From the NCBI GenBank assembly GCA_951799425.1, contig OX637396.1:41531901-41595900 (forward strand): a DNA stretch of 64,000 bases. The letters are read 5' to 3'. The stretch comes from Ilex aquifolium (Eukaryota; Streptophyta; Magnoliopsida; Aquifoliales; Aquifoliaceae). The notes beneath the pieces are model-generated. The model saw nothing but the letters and a program-made list of their open reading frames with translations. It had not been told where the DNA came from and ran no database searches. Below are positions 1 to 12,297 of the stretch, piece by piece. The first letter of the stretch is position 1. Each line of letters starts with the position of its first letter. Position numbers and translations under genes: made by a program.

Positions 1-230
1 TCGACTTGTTTAAAAAAACAAATCAAGCCCGAGCCGAATCCAAAACGAGCTGAATTCGAATTACTTGACTCGATTATCAATCTTACTCACAATAATATAA
101 ATGTATTTACCAAATATAAGATCAGTTAGAAATATACCTTGTAAACTATTATATTAGAATGTGATAATTAAAAAGGATGAAAAACTTCAATATTATTTAT
201 TTCCCATTCAATCATCCAAACAATATCCTG
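1..230. other. AT-rich intergenic edge with dispersed-repeat fragment
   Basis: No gene is visible. The first 75 bases are rich in short tcgac/gagc/cgaat words. Similar degenerate stretches occur near 38450-38600 and 49500-49650, so this is probably the edge of a dispersed non-autonomous repeat cut by the window boundary. The rest is AT-rich without a recognisable motif. Confidence 0.4.
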
Positions 231-580
231 GAGTAAATATTGAGTGTAACGATTATACTATATCAGCACTGTCATGTGGTATAATTACTCAATGATAACT
301 CAATAATAAAATAAAATAGACATCACTCTTTCAAATAATCATTCATGGCTTAATGTAAGATAATAACTGTCTCATATCTTAGGATTGACAATGTTTGGTA
401 TGAGAGCTATCTCATCTTATTGGATATGAGGATCACAAGTAAATATTAAGTATAACAGATATACTATGTCAGTATTATGGTATGGCGTAACTGTTTAATA
501 ATAATTCATTTTTTAAAAAGTAATGTTACAAAAAAAGTAATCTTATCTAATTATTGAGCAATTACACCCAATATTTACTC
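231..580. mobile_element. MITE-like element with terminal inverted repeats
   Basis: The left end (231-250, gagtaaatattgagtgtaac) is an imperfect inverted match to the right end (561-580, ending ccaatatttactc). A second diverged direct copy of the left-end motif lies around 441-470. There is no coding capacity. I could not identify a clean target-site duplication, so the family and exact ends are uncertain. It lies about 500 bp upstream of the ABIL1 start codon. Confidence 0.45.
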
Positions 581-1090
581 GCCAGTCGTCACTATTGGAT
601 CAGTGCGCAAACAGTGGCATTGTAGTCCATTCAATTTTCTCATCGGTGGTCTGATAGCGACAGGTCGGGTTAGTTTAATTCTGGTCCATCGGCACTGTCT
701 CAGGAAGTCTGCTCGGTTCAACTACTCCGACAAACTCTTACCTATCACAATAAATACGAAAGTCCACTCCCACTTCACTTGCAGGTAACTCCAAATTTAA
801 CTCATTTCCCGAGATTGCTTCATAAACTCTCTCTCTCTCTCTCTTTCTTCCTTCGTCGTCAGCTTATCTCTCCCACCAAAAAAAAACCTTTCTTAACTTC
901 GAATCTAACCTAACCTAACCATTGATATAATATACACTATAAATAATCTCTCAGTCTTCCGTTCCATTTACAAAATTATAATAATGATGATCACCTTATC
1001 GTTTCAGCAAATCTCTGTGAATCTATGATCAGACTTTTTCAGAATTTTCATAATTTAAGGAACGTCTGAGAGAGAGAGAGAGAGTTTGTG
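581..1090 (+). promoter_or_regulatory. ABIL1 promoter and 5' leader region
   Basis: This is the gene-proximal upstream region of ABIL1. A (CT)n tract lies around 826-845, and a (GA)n tract at about 1069-1085 directly precedes the ATG. Pyrimidine-rich leaders recur at most genes in this window. The transcription start is not determinable; a start near the CT tract would be usual for plant genes. Confidence 0.4.
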
Positions 1091-4000
1091 ATGGAGTTGG
1101 AGTGGTCACGGCCGGAGAATCCGGCGATGACGGTCGATGAGGTTTCGATGGAGGGAAGCAAGAATTTCGTCAAAGCATTGCAGGTTCGATTTATATTGTT
1201 TCTTTCACAAAGTTTGATATCAGATCTAGTTTTTTCCTCTATTTACATAGATAGCTATAACGTATATGACGCCGTTGACTTTTGGTTTACCTTCCATTTG
1301 ATTGCTCTGAAATGACTGAAAGAAAATTAAGTGGAAGTTCATAAATTTCCTCAAACTTATTATTATTGAATGTCTTCTTCCTACATTTTCTCCGTTTCCT
1401 AACTGAGCTCGAGACTTTTTGAGTATAATCATTAAGATTTCGATTGTTGCATGTTTGTACAACTGACTTCTGTGTTGTTTTTGAGTTAATTCTTCTTTCC
1501 TATGCGAGTCATTTATGATAATTAATTTCTAGTATTCTTTTCTTGTTAACGAGCAACCTCTTAGGCGTACCACTTTGGACCTAGTAAACCCCGGATATCT
1601 GCGGCAATTACGTCTCAGTTAAGCACACCAGCTAGGGTCAAACTCTGATGTCCAAATTTACTGTTCATCCAGGGTCAATCCTACACCGCTGGGCTACTTG
1701 CGGGTTATTTCTAGCAATTAATAGGTCTCGGTTAATGAATCTTGGTTGTTATATACATGTATTGTCAATTTAACGTTAAGGTGCTGCTATTCATGTCTCA
1801 TTGAAATTATGACTTGGATTTATTGAAGACGCCTGTTCTCTTCTGAGTGTTAGGTTGACGACCTTAACATTGGCGGGTTTATTATTGAATTTCATGTTCA
1901 CAATATAAATGCTACTCGACCTTAATCTCCTCATGTCTTAATGCAAATCACAAGGATACAAGGAAATTTGTTTTGTTTGTTTGACCACTAGCTATAATTG
2001 CTAGATTTGTTCTACATGTTGTGGGTGATGGTTTTCGAAATCTGTTTACCCTATTACAGAACTGTGATGGGGTGAGGCCTAGAAGGGACTTTGTGTGTGT
2101 TTGTGGATGGGGCTTGGACAAGAAACTGCCCAGTTTCTTGTCCAAGCCCCAATCTTTCTTTGCACAAAATACATTTCTGATATGGAAGCTGTCATTCAGA
2201 AAGACCGCTTGGTTTATCTTTGATGAGCCCATTAGAGACTTTGGGCGCAAGAGAGGGCACAAACTTAAATCCATCATCATCGGTGGATATTGTAAATTTT
2301 GAGTCGACTACATCACCTTTTTCATAGATGACTAAATCAGATGGGTTTTGTTAGTTTTTACTTCTTTTTTTAAAAGATATAAATTTCTATGACCACTGAT
2401 GCCATAATTTTGAAGTTTGTAAAGCCCACAACTTCGTCTTTATCTTTGTCTTCTTTCATTTTTTGGTGGGTGTTGCCAAGGTGTCGCCTACAATACAAAT
2501 GCAATCACCCACCTGCGTTTTGTCTGGAACAAGCCAGAGAGAGTTGAACTTGAGATATTTTTCAACGAAGCATCACCTCAGCCGACCCTTGTGGACTGGA
2601 ATTGGATACACAGCCTTATTGATCTCATCAGGCCTTTTTGTTGTAAACATATGCCATGATTTCCCTTGGTCTAATCTTTTTTGAAATTAATCATGCTCTA
2701 CCTATTACTTAAGTAAGTGCATGCCCATGGATTTTGTTTCATTCTATTCAATTTTAGTTTGTGAAATCATGTACTTTGGCGTAAGATGGCTGAAATCCTT
2801 GACTTATTATCATGTATTACAGAAAGTGTTGCAATCTGCTATTGCTGTAGAAATTGTTTTGGGTGTGCTTGCTCTATTTTGGTAGCACACATTTCCCAAT
2901 AGTTTCTGATCACGGTTTTGGCCATTTGTCAGAAAATTTGTTGCATTGTTTCCAATTTGATCATGGTGTCATGAACATTTCAGGAACTCAAAAACTTAAG
3001 GCCTCAACTCTATTCTGCTGCTGAATATTGTGAAAAGTCTTATCTTCACAGTGAACAGAAACAAATGTAAGACTGCTGCCACTAAATTTGAAATTGCTTG
3101 ATTCACTTTTTGCATAGTGAAGTTTTTGTGTACTTCATGAGATCTAAGGTTTTCCACAGGAGTTGTATGATAGGAGACTAGGAGAGCCATAGGTTACTTG
3201 TCATTCTTTCTAATTTTTATATGGTACACCCCCCAAAAAATCAATGGTGCAGCAATTAGAATTGTAATTTTTGAGCTCATTGTTCAATTGATACTGATTT
3301 TGAGCATTTATTTACTAGGAAAATTTTGTAATTTAGATGCCCTTAAAGTGTAACTGATGATGTGGCACATTTCCATCCTCTGTTTGCAAGACTTAAAATT
3401 ATTTGTTGCAAATTATGAGATCTCTTTCTCAAAGAGTTTTCCATCAAGTTTTGGAGCTTCATGTATCTGGAATATAGTTTCTTGTGAACAAGTAGATATT
3501 TTGATGCACGATGGCACAAGCCTTGGTTTTTTGTTATCCGTGGTCCACCCAGCATCGAAGCAGGTTTGTTGCCTGGCTATCCTAGAAATATGTATGGGTA
3601 AGCTTTTAATTCATTAATCCTCCTATTTAGTAGGGTGACAAAAATGGTAAGATACTTTCACTTGATTAGTCTCCACCATTTGTTTGTGTTGAACTGTGAG
3701 ATAAACTTAATTTTTTATGTCTGGAATTTATACTGTTTCTGGGTCTTGTGCACTCTTACTCTGCTTCTACGGGAAGCTATTTCAAAACATGTATTGGGTA
3801 TTGGACAACCTGAAAGATTATGCTGTACAAGCCCTTGTCAATGCTGTTGACCACCTTGGCACTTTTAAGCTTTCAATTCATTAATCCTCATATTTAGGGT
3901 GGTGAAAAAATGGTAAGACAATATTGCTTGATATATCTCCACCATTTGTATGTGTTGGAATATGACACAAACTTCAGTCTACTGCTTCGTTTTTTTTTAT

Positions 4001-5576
4001 ATGTACATTTTGTAACGCTTATGGGTCTTGTGCACTCTTACCATTCTTGTACTGTAATTTGATTTCAAAATATGTATAGGGTGCTAGACAACCTGAAAGA
4101 TTATGCTGTAAGGGCGCTTGTCAATGCTGTTGACCACATTGGCACCGTTGCCTACAAATTAACTGACCTTCTTGAGCAACAAACCACAGATGTTTCATCC
4201 GTGGAGCTGAGGGTTACATGTTTAAATCAGGTAAGGTTTCTGCAGTTGTCTAATTGAAGTTTTCTTCTTAGAAGAATAACTAGAGAAGCTGAATTTATTT
4301 TTGTCCTTTTGTCCTATTTTTAAGCAACTTCTAACATGCCAAACCTATACGAATAAAGAAGGTCTCAGGCAGCAACAGTCATTACCAATCATCCCAAAGC
4401 ATCACAAGCATTACATCTTGCCAAGTAAGACTAATTACTGCTATGTTCTTCTATATGTGGTGATAAGAATTCTTTTCTTATTTTCCATTTGCTTACCTGG
4501 TTTGACTTGCGAGCAGATTCAGTAAACAAGAAGGTGCATTTTAGCCCACAAAGACAGACAGATGCCAGACAAAGTCATATTCAAGCAATATCTCGTCTTT
4601 ATCCTTCAGGTAGTGGATTTGTCGCTGACAGATGCTTATGTCGTGTCATTACTCACATTTGTGTAAAAAAAAATTGTCTAGTGAGGAATCACTGCATATT
4701 GTATCACTTATGTCATGCATTGAATTTAGGTACCCCAGCATCAAACACTCTGTCTTGGCATTTAGCATCTGAAACCAAGTCTACCTTGAAAGGGACTCCA
4801 CGTGTGTTGATGAGGTTAGTCCGTGAAATTCAGCAAATGGAGATGACAATGCTAAGTCTACATTTCTATTTTTGATGAATGGAACTGCCACTGATATTCC
4901 ATTAGAGTTATGTTATTTATGTCTCCTTATTTGTGCAGCACTGAAGACTCGAAAACTTCTGGGGTGTTCAATTCGTTAGGTATGCATAGTTGTTAGTTAC
5001 TATCGTGCTGCTGCTGGATTATCTTCTCCATTGAGCAAAAATATTAGTGTTTCTGTTTCTAATTTGTATACTTGCATATGATGAAGACGGGACAAGGGCG
5101 AAATCCTCACCAGCTCACCGTCAGTTGCCCAATCTGGGGCCTGCTTCAAGTGCAGCTATGCAAACATTAGGTGCCATACAGGAGGTAATGTCAAAATCAA
5201 CAAGAACTCAAACATGCCTATTCCAGCTGGTGTACTTACCTCTAGTAATTTTCTACCAGTGAAAACACTAGGTAGCTTTTTGTCGCAGATTTTACTGCTC
5301 TCCTCTCCCATTAGTTCGGAAGTATATTTATATGTTTCTTGTTTTGTAAATTTAATTGTTCTCTTATACTTTGTCTTGTTGGATGAGAAAAAGATGTTAA
5401 AAGTGTTTCTTTTGTAGGATTCTCAGGAGGGCTCCAAGTCTTTGACAGCATTCCGATCGTTTGATAACCCACGCCGACGTGAGATTGTCCACGCCCCAGT
5501 TCGCAGCAAGAGTGTGCTTTCGGCTTTCTTTGTTAAACAGAAGACACCGAAATTGAAGGCCACATCTGTCTTGTGA
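1091..5576 (+). CDS. ABIL1: ABI-like protein ABIL1, SCAR/WAVE complex subunit
   Basis: Nine exons splice in frame: 1091-1183, 2984-3066, 4080-4230, 4325-4424, 4517-4609, 4730-4814, 4939-4979, 5087-5184, 5418-5576, giving 300 residues (about the size of Arabidopsis ABIL1). The product matches my memory of that protein almost throughout: N-terminal PENPAMT, the helical region around VLDNLKDYAVRALVNAVDH, the central HHKHYILP and KKVHFSP blocks, and the C-terminal VRSKSVLSAFFVKQKTPKLK tail. ABI-like proteins are subunits of the SCAR/WAVE complex, which activates ARP2/3 actin nucleation at the cell cortex. The start was chosen because exon 1 begins with the conserved MELE..RPENPAMT stretch. Exon 8 uses an acceptor in gatgaag; two acidic residues I expected there are absent, so this junction is the least certain. 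Intron 2 holds a decayed copy of exon 3. Confidence 0.93.
1556..1712 (-). mobile_element. tRNA-derived SINE-like fragment in ABIL1 intron 1
   Basis: On the minus strand this stretch shows a pol III A-box-like TAGCCCAGCGG (within + 1681-1700), then a B-box-like GAGTTTGACCC about 45 bases further along (within + 1633-1647). It is more GC-rich than the surrounding intron. Order and spacing suit a tRNA-derived SINE head. No tail or target-site duplication was identified, so the bounds are approximate. Confidence 0.4.
2108..2151. repeat. Perfect 21-bp palindrome in ABIL1 intron 1
   Basis: Positions 2108-2128 and 2131-2151 are exact reverse complements with only cc between them. Pairing stops just outside. 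In RNA it would be a 21-bp hairpin with a tiny loop. It does not resemble a plant miRNA precursor, which would have a longer arm and loop. Confidence 0.85.
3600..4145 (+). repeat. Tandem duplication carrying ABIL1 exon 3
   Basis: Unit 1 (about 3600-3866) and unit 2 (about 3867-4145) share the opening aagcttt.aattcattaat, the middle word tctccaccattt, and the 5' two fifths of exon 3. Unit 2 contains the working exon. Scattered substitutions and small indels show the duplication is not recent. Unit boundaries are good to a few bases. Confidence 0.8.
3797..3862 (+). pseudogene. Decayed partial copy of ABIL1 exon 3
   Basis: This intronic copy still translates as VLDNLKDYAVQALVNAVDHL, nearly identical to residues encoded by true exon 3 (4080-4230). 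Its acceptor has changed from tag to ttg (3794-3796). It stops at the equivalent of GGCAC, after which the sequence is unrelated, so it lacks the exon's 3' half and donor site. Normal splicing should not use it. Confidence 0.8.
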
Positions 5577-6524
5577 ATCCTTAATCCGCAAATTGAAGAT
5601 TGCAACCAGCTAACCTCTTGATTCTGTTGGGATTTTTTGGGGTGGGGTGGGGATTTCGATAAACTCTATTACATTTTCTCTCATTTCACGGTAGAACACA
5701 TACTATAGAAGACACTCCATTGACACACTATGTACGGGTGAGGAGTTCATTTATAAATACTGGGTCTTATTTAAATTTATTTTAGGCGATTTACCACTGA
5801 CTTAAACCGAGGGAAAGTGTAATAGAGATTAGAGAGTGTGTGGGGGAAGAAATTCACTTGGTCATCTCTTGCACATGTTGATGATGTGGGCTTTTTCCTT
5901 GGTCACTCATTGTAAATCACCCTTTATTGTTTGAACGTTTTGCTTGGTGGCTAATAACAACCAGAAATTGTTTAATATTCTTTCGTTAAAATCATGAGGA
6001 TTATTTGCTTATCCAGCGAATTTCTCCACATGAATGATTGTATAAAATGCTTAGTGCAGGGGATCTATGTATTTGTAGATTTAATGATGAAGAATCTTAC
6101 ATAGTTTAGTAACATTGGGCTTGTTTGGAACTAACTGAAAACATCAATAATTTTTTTTTTTTTGGTTTCAAATTAAAAAAAGTCTGGTCTGTTTGACCTA
6201 GGCTTATTCGGTGGTTTTTCTATTAGTTTATTGAGCAAAAATAACTTTTATCAATACCAAGAAATAATTGAAAAAATGGACTTATTCAATGGCTTCCAAT
6301 TTTTTCGAAAATACTCTAAATGGTTCCAATAAGTTTTATAACTCTTATATTTTCATTTTACTTTTCCAATTTCTGTTTTACATCCAAAAAAGTTTACTTC
6401 AAACGGGCCATTATTCTAGTTGCAACTCTTAAGTTTCATCATCAACAAATTCGATTGTATTTTTTTGGGGTCAAAATCATTATTCCTTTTCAAATTCAAT
6501 AGAATTTCTATTTGGGTTTTATCT
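5577..6524. other. ABIL1 3' UTR and intergenic DNA
   Basis: T-rich sequence follows the ABIL1 stop; the first few hundred bases are probably 3' UTR. No second gene, structured RNA or bounded repeat was recognised. Short reading frames here lack similarity to anything I know. Confidence 0.4.
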
Positions 6525-7240
6525 TAGGGTGTTCAAATTTTCGATTGGTCGCAATTTCCTACCCTACCCGACCCTACCTTACCCTATTGAACGGCTAACC
6601 TCAAAAATCGGATAGGAATGCGGAAGAGTCTTTGGTCTTCCGATTAAATCGGGTAGGAATGCGGAATACTCAATGAGTATTCCGCATTCCTACCATACCC
6701 GCAAAAAATATATTTAACTTTTTTATATTTTTTTTAGTAATTATAAGAGTATTTGTGTCGTATAATTTATATTATAACATTGTTATTGTTGTGAACTTAT
6801 TTTTTGTGAATTACTAAAACATGGACTTATTTTTTGTGTATGTTACATGATTTGTGATGAACTGGTGATCTATTAGAACAGTTATGATTTTAACGTGTTT
6901 TCGTATGGTTTAAACTTAAAATAATTGTTATTATATTTTGTGTAACAATTATTAATTGTTGTTGTAGTTGTTTTAAATTTTAGTGTTATTGATTTATTGT
7001 GTTGTTAAATTGGTGCATGTTATTTAATTGAATTGTTAAAATGATCCAAAAATTAATAGCTACAAAAGTGTTTACTCGATTTCCTACCCGACGTCCTACC
7101 CGATTAATAGGGTAGGAAGTCGGGTAGGAATACCACACCTGATTGGATAGGGTAGGCCAAAAAAAAATTCTTCCGCAAAATATAGAGTAGGAAGACGAAA
7201 GATTATATTTTTTATCTGTAGGGTAGGGTGAACACCCCTA
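6525..7240. mobile_element. hAT-like non-autonomous element
   Basis: The ends TAGGGTGTTCA (from 6525) and TGAACACCCCTA (to 7240) are inverted repeats of the TAGGG(G)TGTTCA type, common in plant hAT-like MITEs. Both subterminal regions carry repeated gggtagga/tcctaccc words around an AT-rich core. There is no transposase frame. An exact 8-bp target duplication was not found, only the partly similar ttttatct and ttttactg. Confidence 0.6.
6652..6694. repeat. Perfect 21-bp palindrome inside the hAT-like element
   Basis: Arms 6652-6672 and 6674-6694 are exact reverse complements separated by one base. The arms are made of the element's own ggtaggaatgcgg word, so this is likely a subterminal transposon repeat. 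Confidence 0.85.
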
Positions 7241-7932
7241 ATTTTACTGTTGTCCGGGCCGCAAGAGGTGTTGGTGAGTGCCAACATGCTTCAAAATGGG
7301 TTCAACTCCCTCCAATTTCATAAGAATTGAAAGAACTTTCAATTCTTTTTGAATGACTATGAAATATACAAATAAAATAGATTCAATTAATTCAAAAAAA
7401 TCTTGAATTTTTGAAAAAAAATTAGCAGATTAATTAACTCAGTTGATGTGTACAAAACTTAATCATTTAAAAGAGAATTGGAGGGTCTGAGTCTGAACCT
7501 CATAACGACAATGTCCATTGGATCTTGAACTATCCATGGGCCATCAGGTGGCGTATCAAGCATTCAAGCTGCCATTAACCGTGGGCTATCCGGCTAATGG
7601 ATCAGCGTTTAGGCCACGGGGGCCACATCAGAGCTGTAAGTGTGGGCTAAAGTCCAATTTCAGCTCTAGACTCCCGGAAAAAGCCCATTCCAAATTTCCC
7701 ATCCAGATTGGGCTCGATCCAAATCCACCGCCTCGCCACCCGCCGTCACCGACATTACAGAAATTTCATTCGTACACAGCTCAACGGATCTGATCTTCGA
7801 TCTCTTCTTCGACTTTGTGGAAACCCTAAAATTCTCGCAGATCATATACCAAAGCTCAGTTATACATGGATATAGCTCTATTTGATTTGATTTTTCATCT
7901 GAATTAGAATTTAGTACTAATTTTCAAAAACA
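7241..7932 (+). promoter_or_regulatory. Upstream region and leader of the MGP4-like gene
   Basis: AT-rich to about 7500, then more GC-rich towards the gene. A TATA box could not be placed with confidence. The leader from about 7790 has mixed CT-rich words (cgatctcttcttcg) but no long pure microsatellite, unlike most genes in this window. Confidence 0.35.
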
Positions 7933-10900
7933 ATGTCAGCATTTCTACATCAAAGGCCACTTCACAATGTTCAAACGGATTCAGACCCATCATCCCCTCG
8001 ATCTCCGAATGATTACCAAAAACCGTCCACGATTCTCAATCGAACCACTCTCTTACTCCTCTTGGTCCTTCTAGTACTCCTCGGAGTTCTCTTCCCATGG
8101 ATTTCTATACCCCAAGGTCTCTTCAGTACCAATTCAAAACTCTCAGTATCGAAATGGAAGGACTACACGTTGGCCGAGGCGGTGGCGAGTGTGGCGAAGA
8201 ATGGGACTGTGATTGTTTGTGCTGTGAGTCAGCCTTACTTGCCTTTTTTGAATAATTGGTTGATTAGTATAGTTAGGCAAAAGCACCAGGAGAAGGTGCT
8301 TGTGATCGCGGAGGATTATGCAACTCTGTATATGGTTAATGAGAAATGGCCTGGCCATGCTGTGCTTGTGCCGCCTGCGCCAGATTCTCAGACTGCTCAT
8401 AAGTTTGGGTCTCAGGTAATATTGTATTTGAGTACTTTAACATGTGGGTTTTGCTTATTTTGTGCTGAATTTGAATGTAGCCTACTTGAATTATAGTATT
8501 CGAGTTGCTGTGATGTGTGCTTGCCTTGTTATTCCATTGGTTGTTGCTATATGTTGCAATCTTGAATATGAATACTTGTTTGCTAAAATGGGATAGTTTG
8601 AATCTCCACTACTTTTGCTCAAACCCCTCTTGATGGGCATTTCTATTGTTGAGTTCCTCTTGCGAAACTCATGAAGATCCAAACTTGACAATCACAATGT
8701 CATTTCATTAACCGTTTCGTCTATGAACTCGATGAGTTCTTACTGTAAATTGGTGATGCTGTCCAATATTTTGTTAGCATTGGCACCAATGAGGAAATTT
8801 GGATGCAATGTTTTATTAGATTTTATTGTTTTTCATCTTATTAAGGTTATGTATTTAGAAAACTGTGCTGATGTCATGCTGTCAGCACAACATTACCGAT
8901 GTCTACGCGGGCAAGTTTGCATTTCCTCATAATGATAAAATTTATATTTTAAGGTTGTTACTCTCCAAGAACTAACTGCACCTACTACCTTTGCTTGCAT
9001 CATTATATTTCTTCTTATATTATCGGGTGCGACAACACAAATGATTATGCATAACCACAGGCAATAGCACAAGAATCTTTTTCCTTTCTGCTACTGTCAC
9101 TTTCCAAACAAGCCAGCGCGTAAACTGAAGCTCCATCTAACATTGATCCTTCACTTTTTCTTGCCTACTTGTATATGATCTATTCGCTTCATATGATTAT
9201 CTCCATTGGTTTGTTGGAAATAACCTCGTAAAATTTTAGGGGTTCTTCAATTTTACATCTCGAAGGCCACGCCATCTACTACAAATTCTGGAGCTTGGCT
9301 ACAATGTCATGTACAATGATGTTGATATGGTCTGGTTAGCAGATCCATTTCCTTATTTGCAAGGGGAGCATGATGTGTACTTCACAGATGACATGACTGC
9401 GGTATGTATCTTGACATCACTTCTAATTTTAATTTTACTAGGGTTAAATTTATGCCATTTTGAGTTAAATAGAACTGCAGTAGTATGTATGCTGGACATA
9501 AGTTGTCAAAAAATGACTTATTTATGTTCATAATGAACTAGGCGGGCAATGCTTTACAACCACTTTAAATTTCTTGTTCTTTTATTGATTAGAGTACTTG
9601 CATTTTCACTAGCTTTGGTTAACCTTTCGGTTTTGCGATTTATTACTCAGTTGCGTTATAGTCTTATATGATAATAACTCAAGATTGGTCTTGGTGACAA
9701 AATTCTTCATATGCGGTGGATTATCCAAATGATGGACTTAGATCAAATTAGATTGGTTGGGGTTGATGCTGTCAGTATGTTCATTTGTTTGCTAGTGCAC
9801 TATCAGTCTGGAATATGGTAACAAACTTACATTATGAGATTAAGTTTTTTTGGCAATGAATCCTGCTCACATGTAATGATTTTGTTGATTTAAACACAAG
9901 GATGGCACTGCTCCCTTCCCTTGCAGGCTTATAATTCCTTCCTTTTAGCGTGCATTCTTGACTATTAAATGATGAAAGCATTGCTCTCTTCTTGTATCCT
10001 TTGGGACAACCAGGTGAAACCTCTGAATCACTCTCACAATTTGCCACCTCCAGGAAAAAAGGGGCGCACTTACATTTGCAGCTGTATGATTTATCTGCGG
10101 CCAACTACTGGAGCAAAACTAGTTATGAAGAAGTGGATTGAAGAACTTCAGGCTCAGCCATGGTCCAAAGCAAAGAAATCAAATGACCAGCCAGCCTTCA
10201 ACTGGGCATTAAACAAAACTGCAGGACAGGTATATTCTATCTTGTTCTTGTTTCTGCTGCTTGTTCTTGTTGGAGGATTTTTTCTGTTAAAAGCACCCTC
10301 TTAGAAAGCCAGTTAGGGTTATGACTGTTTAAGGGTAACCATGAGTCACCTACTAAACTCAAAATGTTGGCTTATAATCAATGTATTACTCTGACTTAGC
10401 ATGAGAGGTAGGCCTAATTCTCTTGAGTGAAAGCATGTTATACAGCTTTCACTACAAAAGTGAGTATTGTAAGATGGGTTAGGTCAATCCTAGTATCGTT
10501 TCCCAGTTTTGGTCCAACCTGTGGACCAATAGTATATATTCCTTGTTGCTTTTCTTATGAGGGAAGTTTCCAACCTTGTGTGACTGAAGAATTCCTCATT
10601 TGTAGGAAATGTAGAAACTCAAGTTTTTAGACCAACCTCATGGAAAAATGAGAAACGTTTTCTCTTTTGTTGAAGCTTCCAAGCCCTTAAATCCTGTTGA
10701 TATTTGAAAGGTGTATTTCTTTTGAATTGAGACACTGTACAGTCTTTAGTTCAGATGGTACAATTAGTACCAATATTTTTGTATGACTTATCTTGATCAC
10801 AAAACCATGTTAGTGCTCTTACTGTACTACAACTGTTAAAACAACTTCGTTATGTTGTTTGTTGTATCTGCCAAAGGCCTCTTCCTACTCAATTAATCAT

Positions 10901-11525
10901 GGCTTCCTAACATAGAGTTGAGTGGCAAACCTCACCACCCCCCACTTCTCTTCTTTACCGACTTCATAAGTTTTTGTCCCTGGACGTTGCACTGCATCCG
11001 GTATCCTACTAGTGAGGTACCGTAGCCTTATCTGTATCCTACTAATACATTTTGGGATAGTCACTCGCGCCATTTGCCAGACCTGTATTTTAGAGAAAGC
11101 TTCATATTTTTCTGCAAACCCATTTCCAAAATATCCTGGTAGAAGGGATTAACTGAAAATCTGAGAATTTGGAACAGAAGTCGTTCTTTATGATCGTGCA
11201 AAATGCTTGGGATTTTTTGAACAGTCGAAACACTCATGGTAAAGTAAAGCTTCTGTTGGTTGCACTTAACACGTAGAAGAAATTAACTCATGTATGTCAG
11301 AAACTGCTGCAGGTGGATCTGTATTTGCTCCCGCAGGCAGCATTCCCAACAGGTGGATTATACTTCAAGAACCAGACATGGGTGCAGGAAACTAAGGGAA
11401 TGCATGTCATCATTCACAATAATTACATTACTGGTTTTGAGAAGAAGATAAAGCGCTTCCATGATTTTGGCCTATGGTTGGTGGATGATCATGCCTTGGA
11501 GTCCCCACTTGGTAGATTAAAATGA
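7933..11525 (+). CDS. MGP4: GT77 rhamnogalacturonan-II xylosyltransferase (MGP4/RGXT type)
   Basis: Four exons splice in phase: 7933-8415, 9240-9401, 10014-10229, 11313-11525, giving 357 residues, close to Arabidopsis MGP4. It has type II Golgi enzyme layout: a short cytosolic N-terminus, one Leu-rich membrane anchor at residues 38-58, and a lumenal GT77 domain. The nucleotide-sugar/metal-binding DXD motif is DVD (188-190) in YNDVDMVWLADPFPY. Conserved ICSCMIYLRPT and DQPAFNWALN blocks follow in exon 3. Family members transfer xylose from UDP-xylose to fucose of pectin rhamnogalacturonan-II in the Golgi; substrate here is inferred from family. The start is the first ATG of the frame, directly before the anchor-bearing N-terminus. 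It is followed in the same orientation by the GT4-like gene, the same pairing I recall for At4g01220/At4g01210. Paralogues RGXT1-3 are the alternative assignment. Confidence 0.9.
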
Positions 11526-12297
11526 GTTTGGATCAATTTGGTTTGTGAATAATGGATAAGTTGAGGGACCTCATGATTCTTTGGTGGAACCAACAGAATA
11601 ATTGTTGAACCACTAGTGCAAGTCCCACTGCCAATCTTCTCCTTTTGGTGCTCGAAGGCTCTGCAATCATTTTTCGAGTATACAAGTCCATTGACAGCTA
11701 TTTCCTGAATTGACTGTTTGCAAACAATGGACAAAGAACAGCGAAAAATTGTTTGTATATTGCGGTCATTTTGGCGCTTTCTTATTAATTATCTTTTCCA
11801 TTTCTAATGTACGCGTTATTTTCTTTGAACCCGCGAACCCAGGCGAGTTTTGATCTGCAGACCCTGCTCGTTCTTTACTGAGATTAGGTGAATTCCAGAA
11901 AATAAACAGTGTTTGATGTTGTTGCTGCAGTAAAATGTTACTGCTTGGTTCTACTTACCTCCAGACGTTGCTCCAAAGTCTACTTTGGAATCAAGATCCA
12001 ACGCACTTTTTATTGTTGCATGTTTGTTTGTCAAAAAAGAAAAGCATCTGCCGAAAGCATTAAAGGTTTTCCAAAAATCGGACATGGAAATCAATGAATA
12101 TGTCTGGGTAGAAAGGTTTGATTTTTTATTAAATTAGCCGTTTCTATTTTGAATTGGGTACTTGTTAATAAACGAATCAAGCATAATTAAAATATTTTTT
12201 TAACATGAACTCGACTCTTAGATATAATTGAGAAGCCTATTTCTGGATGCCTCTTTCTTCTTTGTTTTTTTTTTGGGTACGTAAAATATTTGTGGCT
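11526..12297. other. MGP4-like 3' UTR and intergenic DNA
   Basis: No further gene was recognised. The first 300-400 bases probably form the 3' UTR. The segment ends at the tRNA terminator. Confidence 0.4.

Noticed and set aside
2108-2151. miRNA precursor
   Set aside because: The arms are only 21 bp with a 2-base loop. A plant precursor needs a longer stem and a miRNA/miRNA* pair with 3' overhangs.
5214-5417. 67-codon frame in ABIL1 intron 8
   Set aside because: It runs through intron sequence and ends at the exon 9 acceptor; exon 8 to exon 9 splicing gives the conserved protein.
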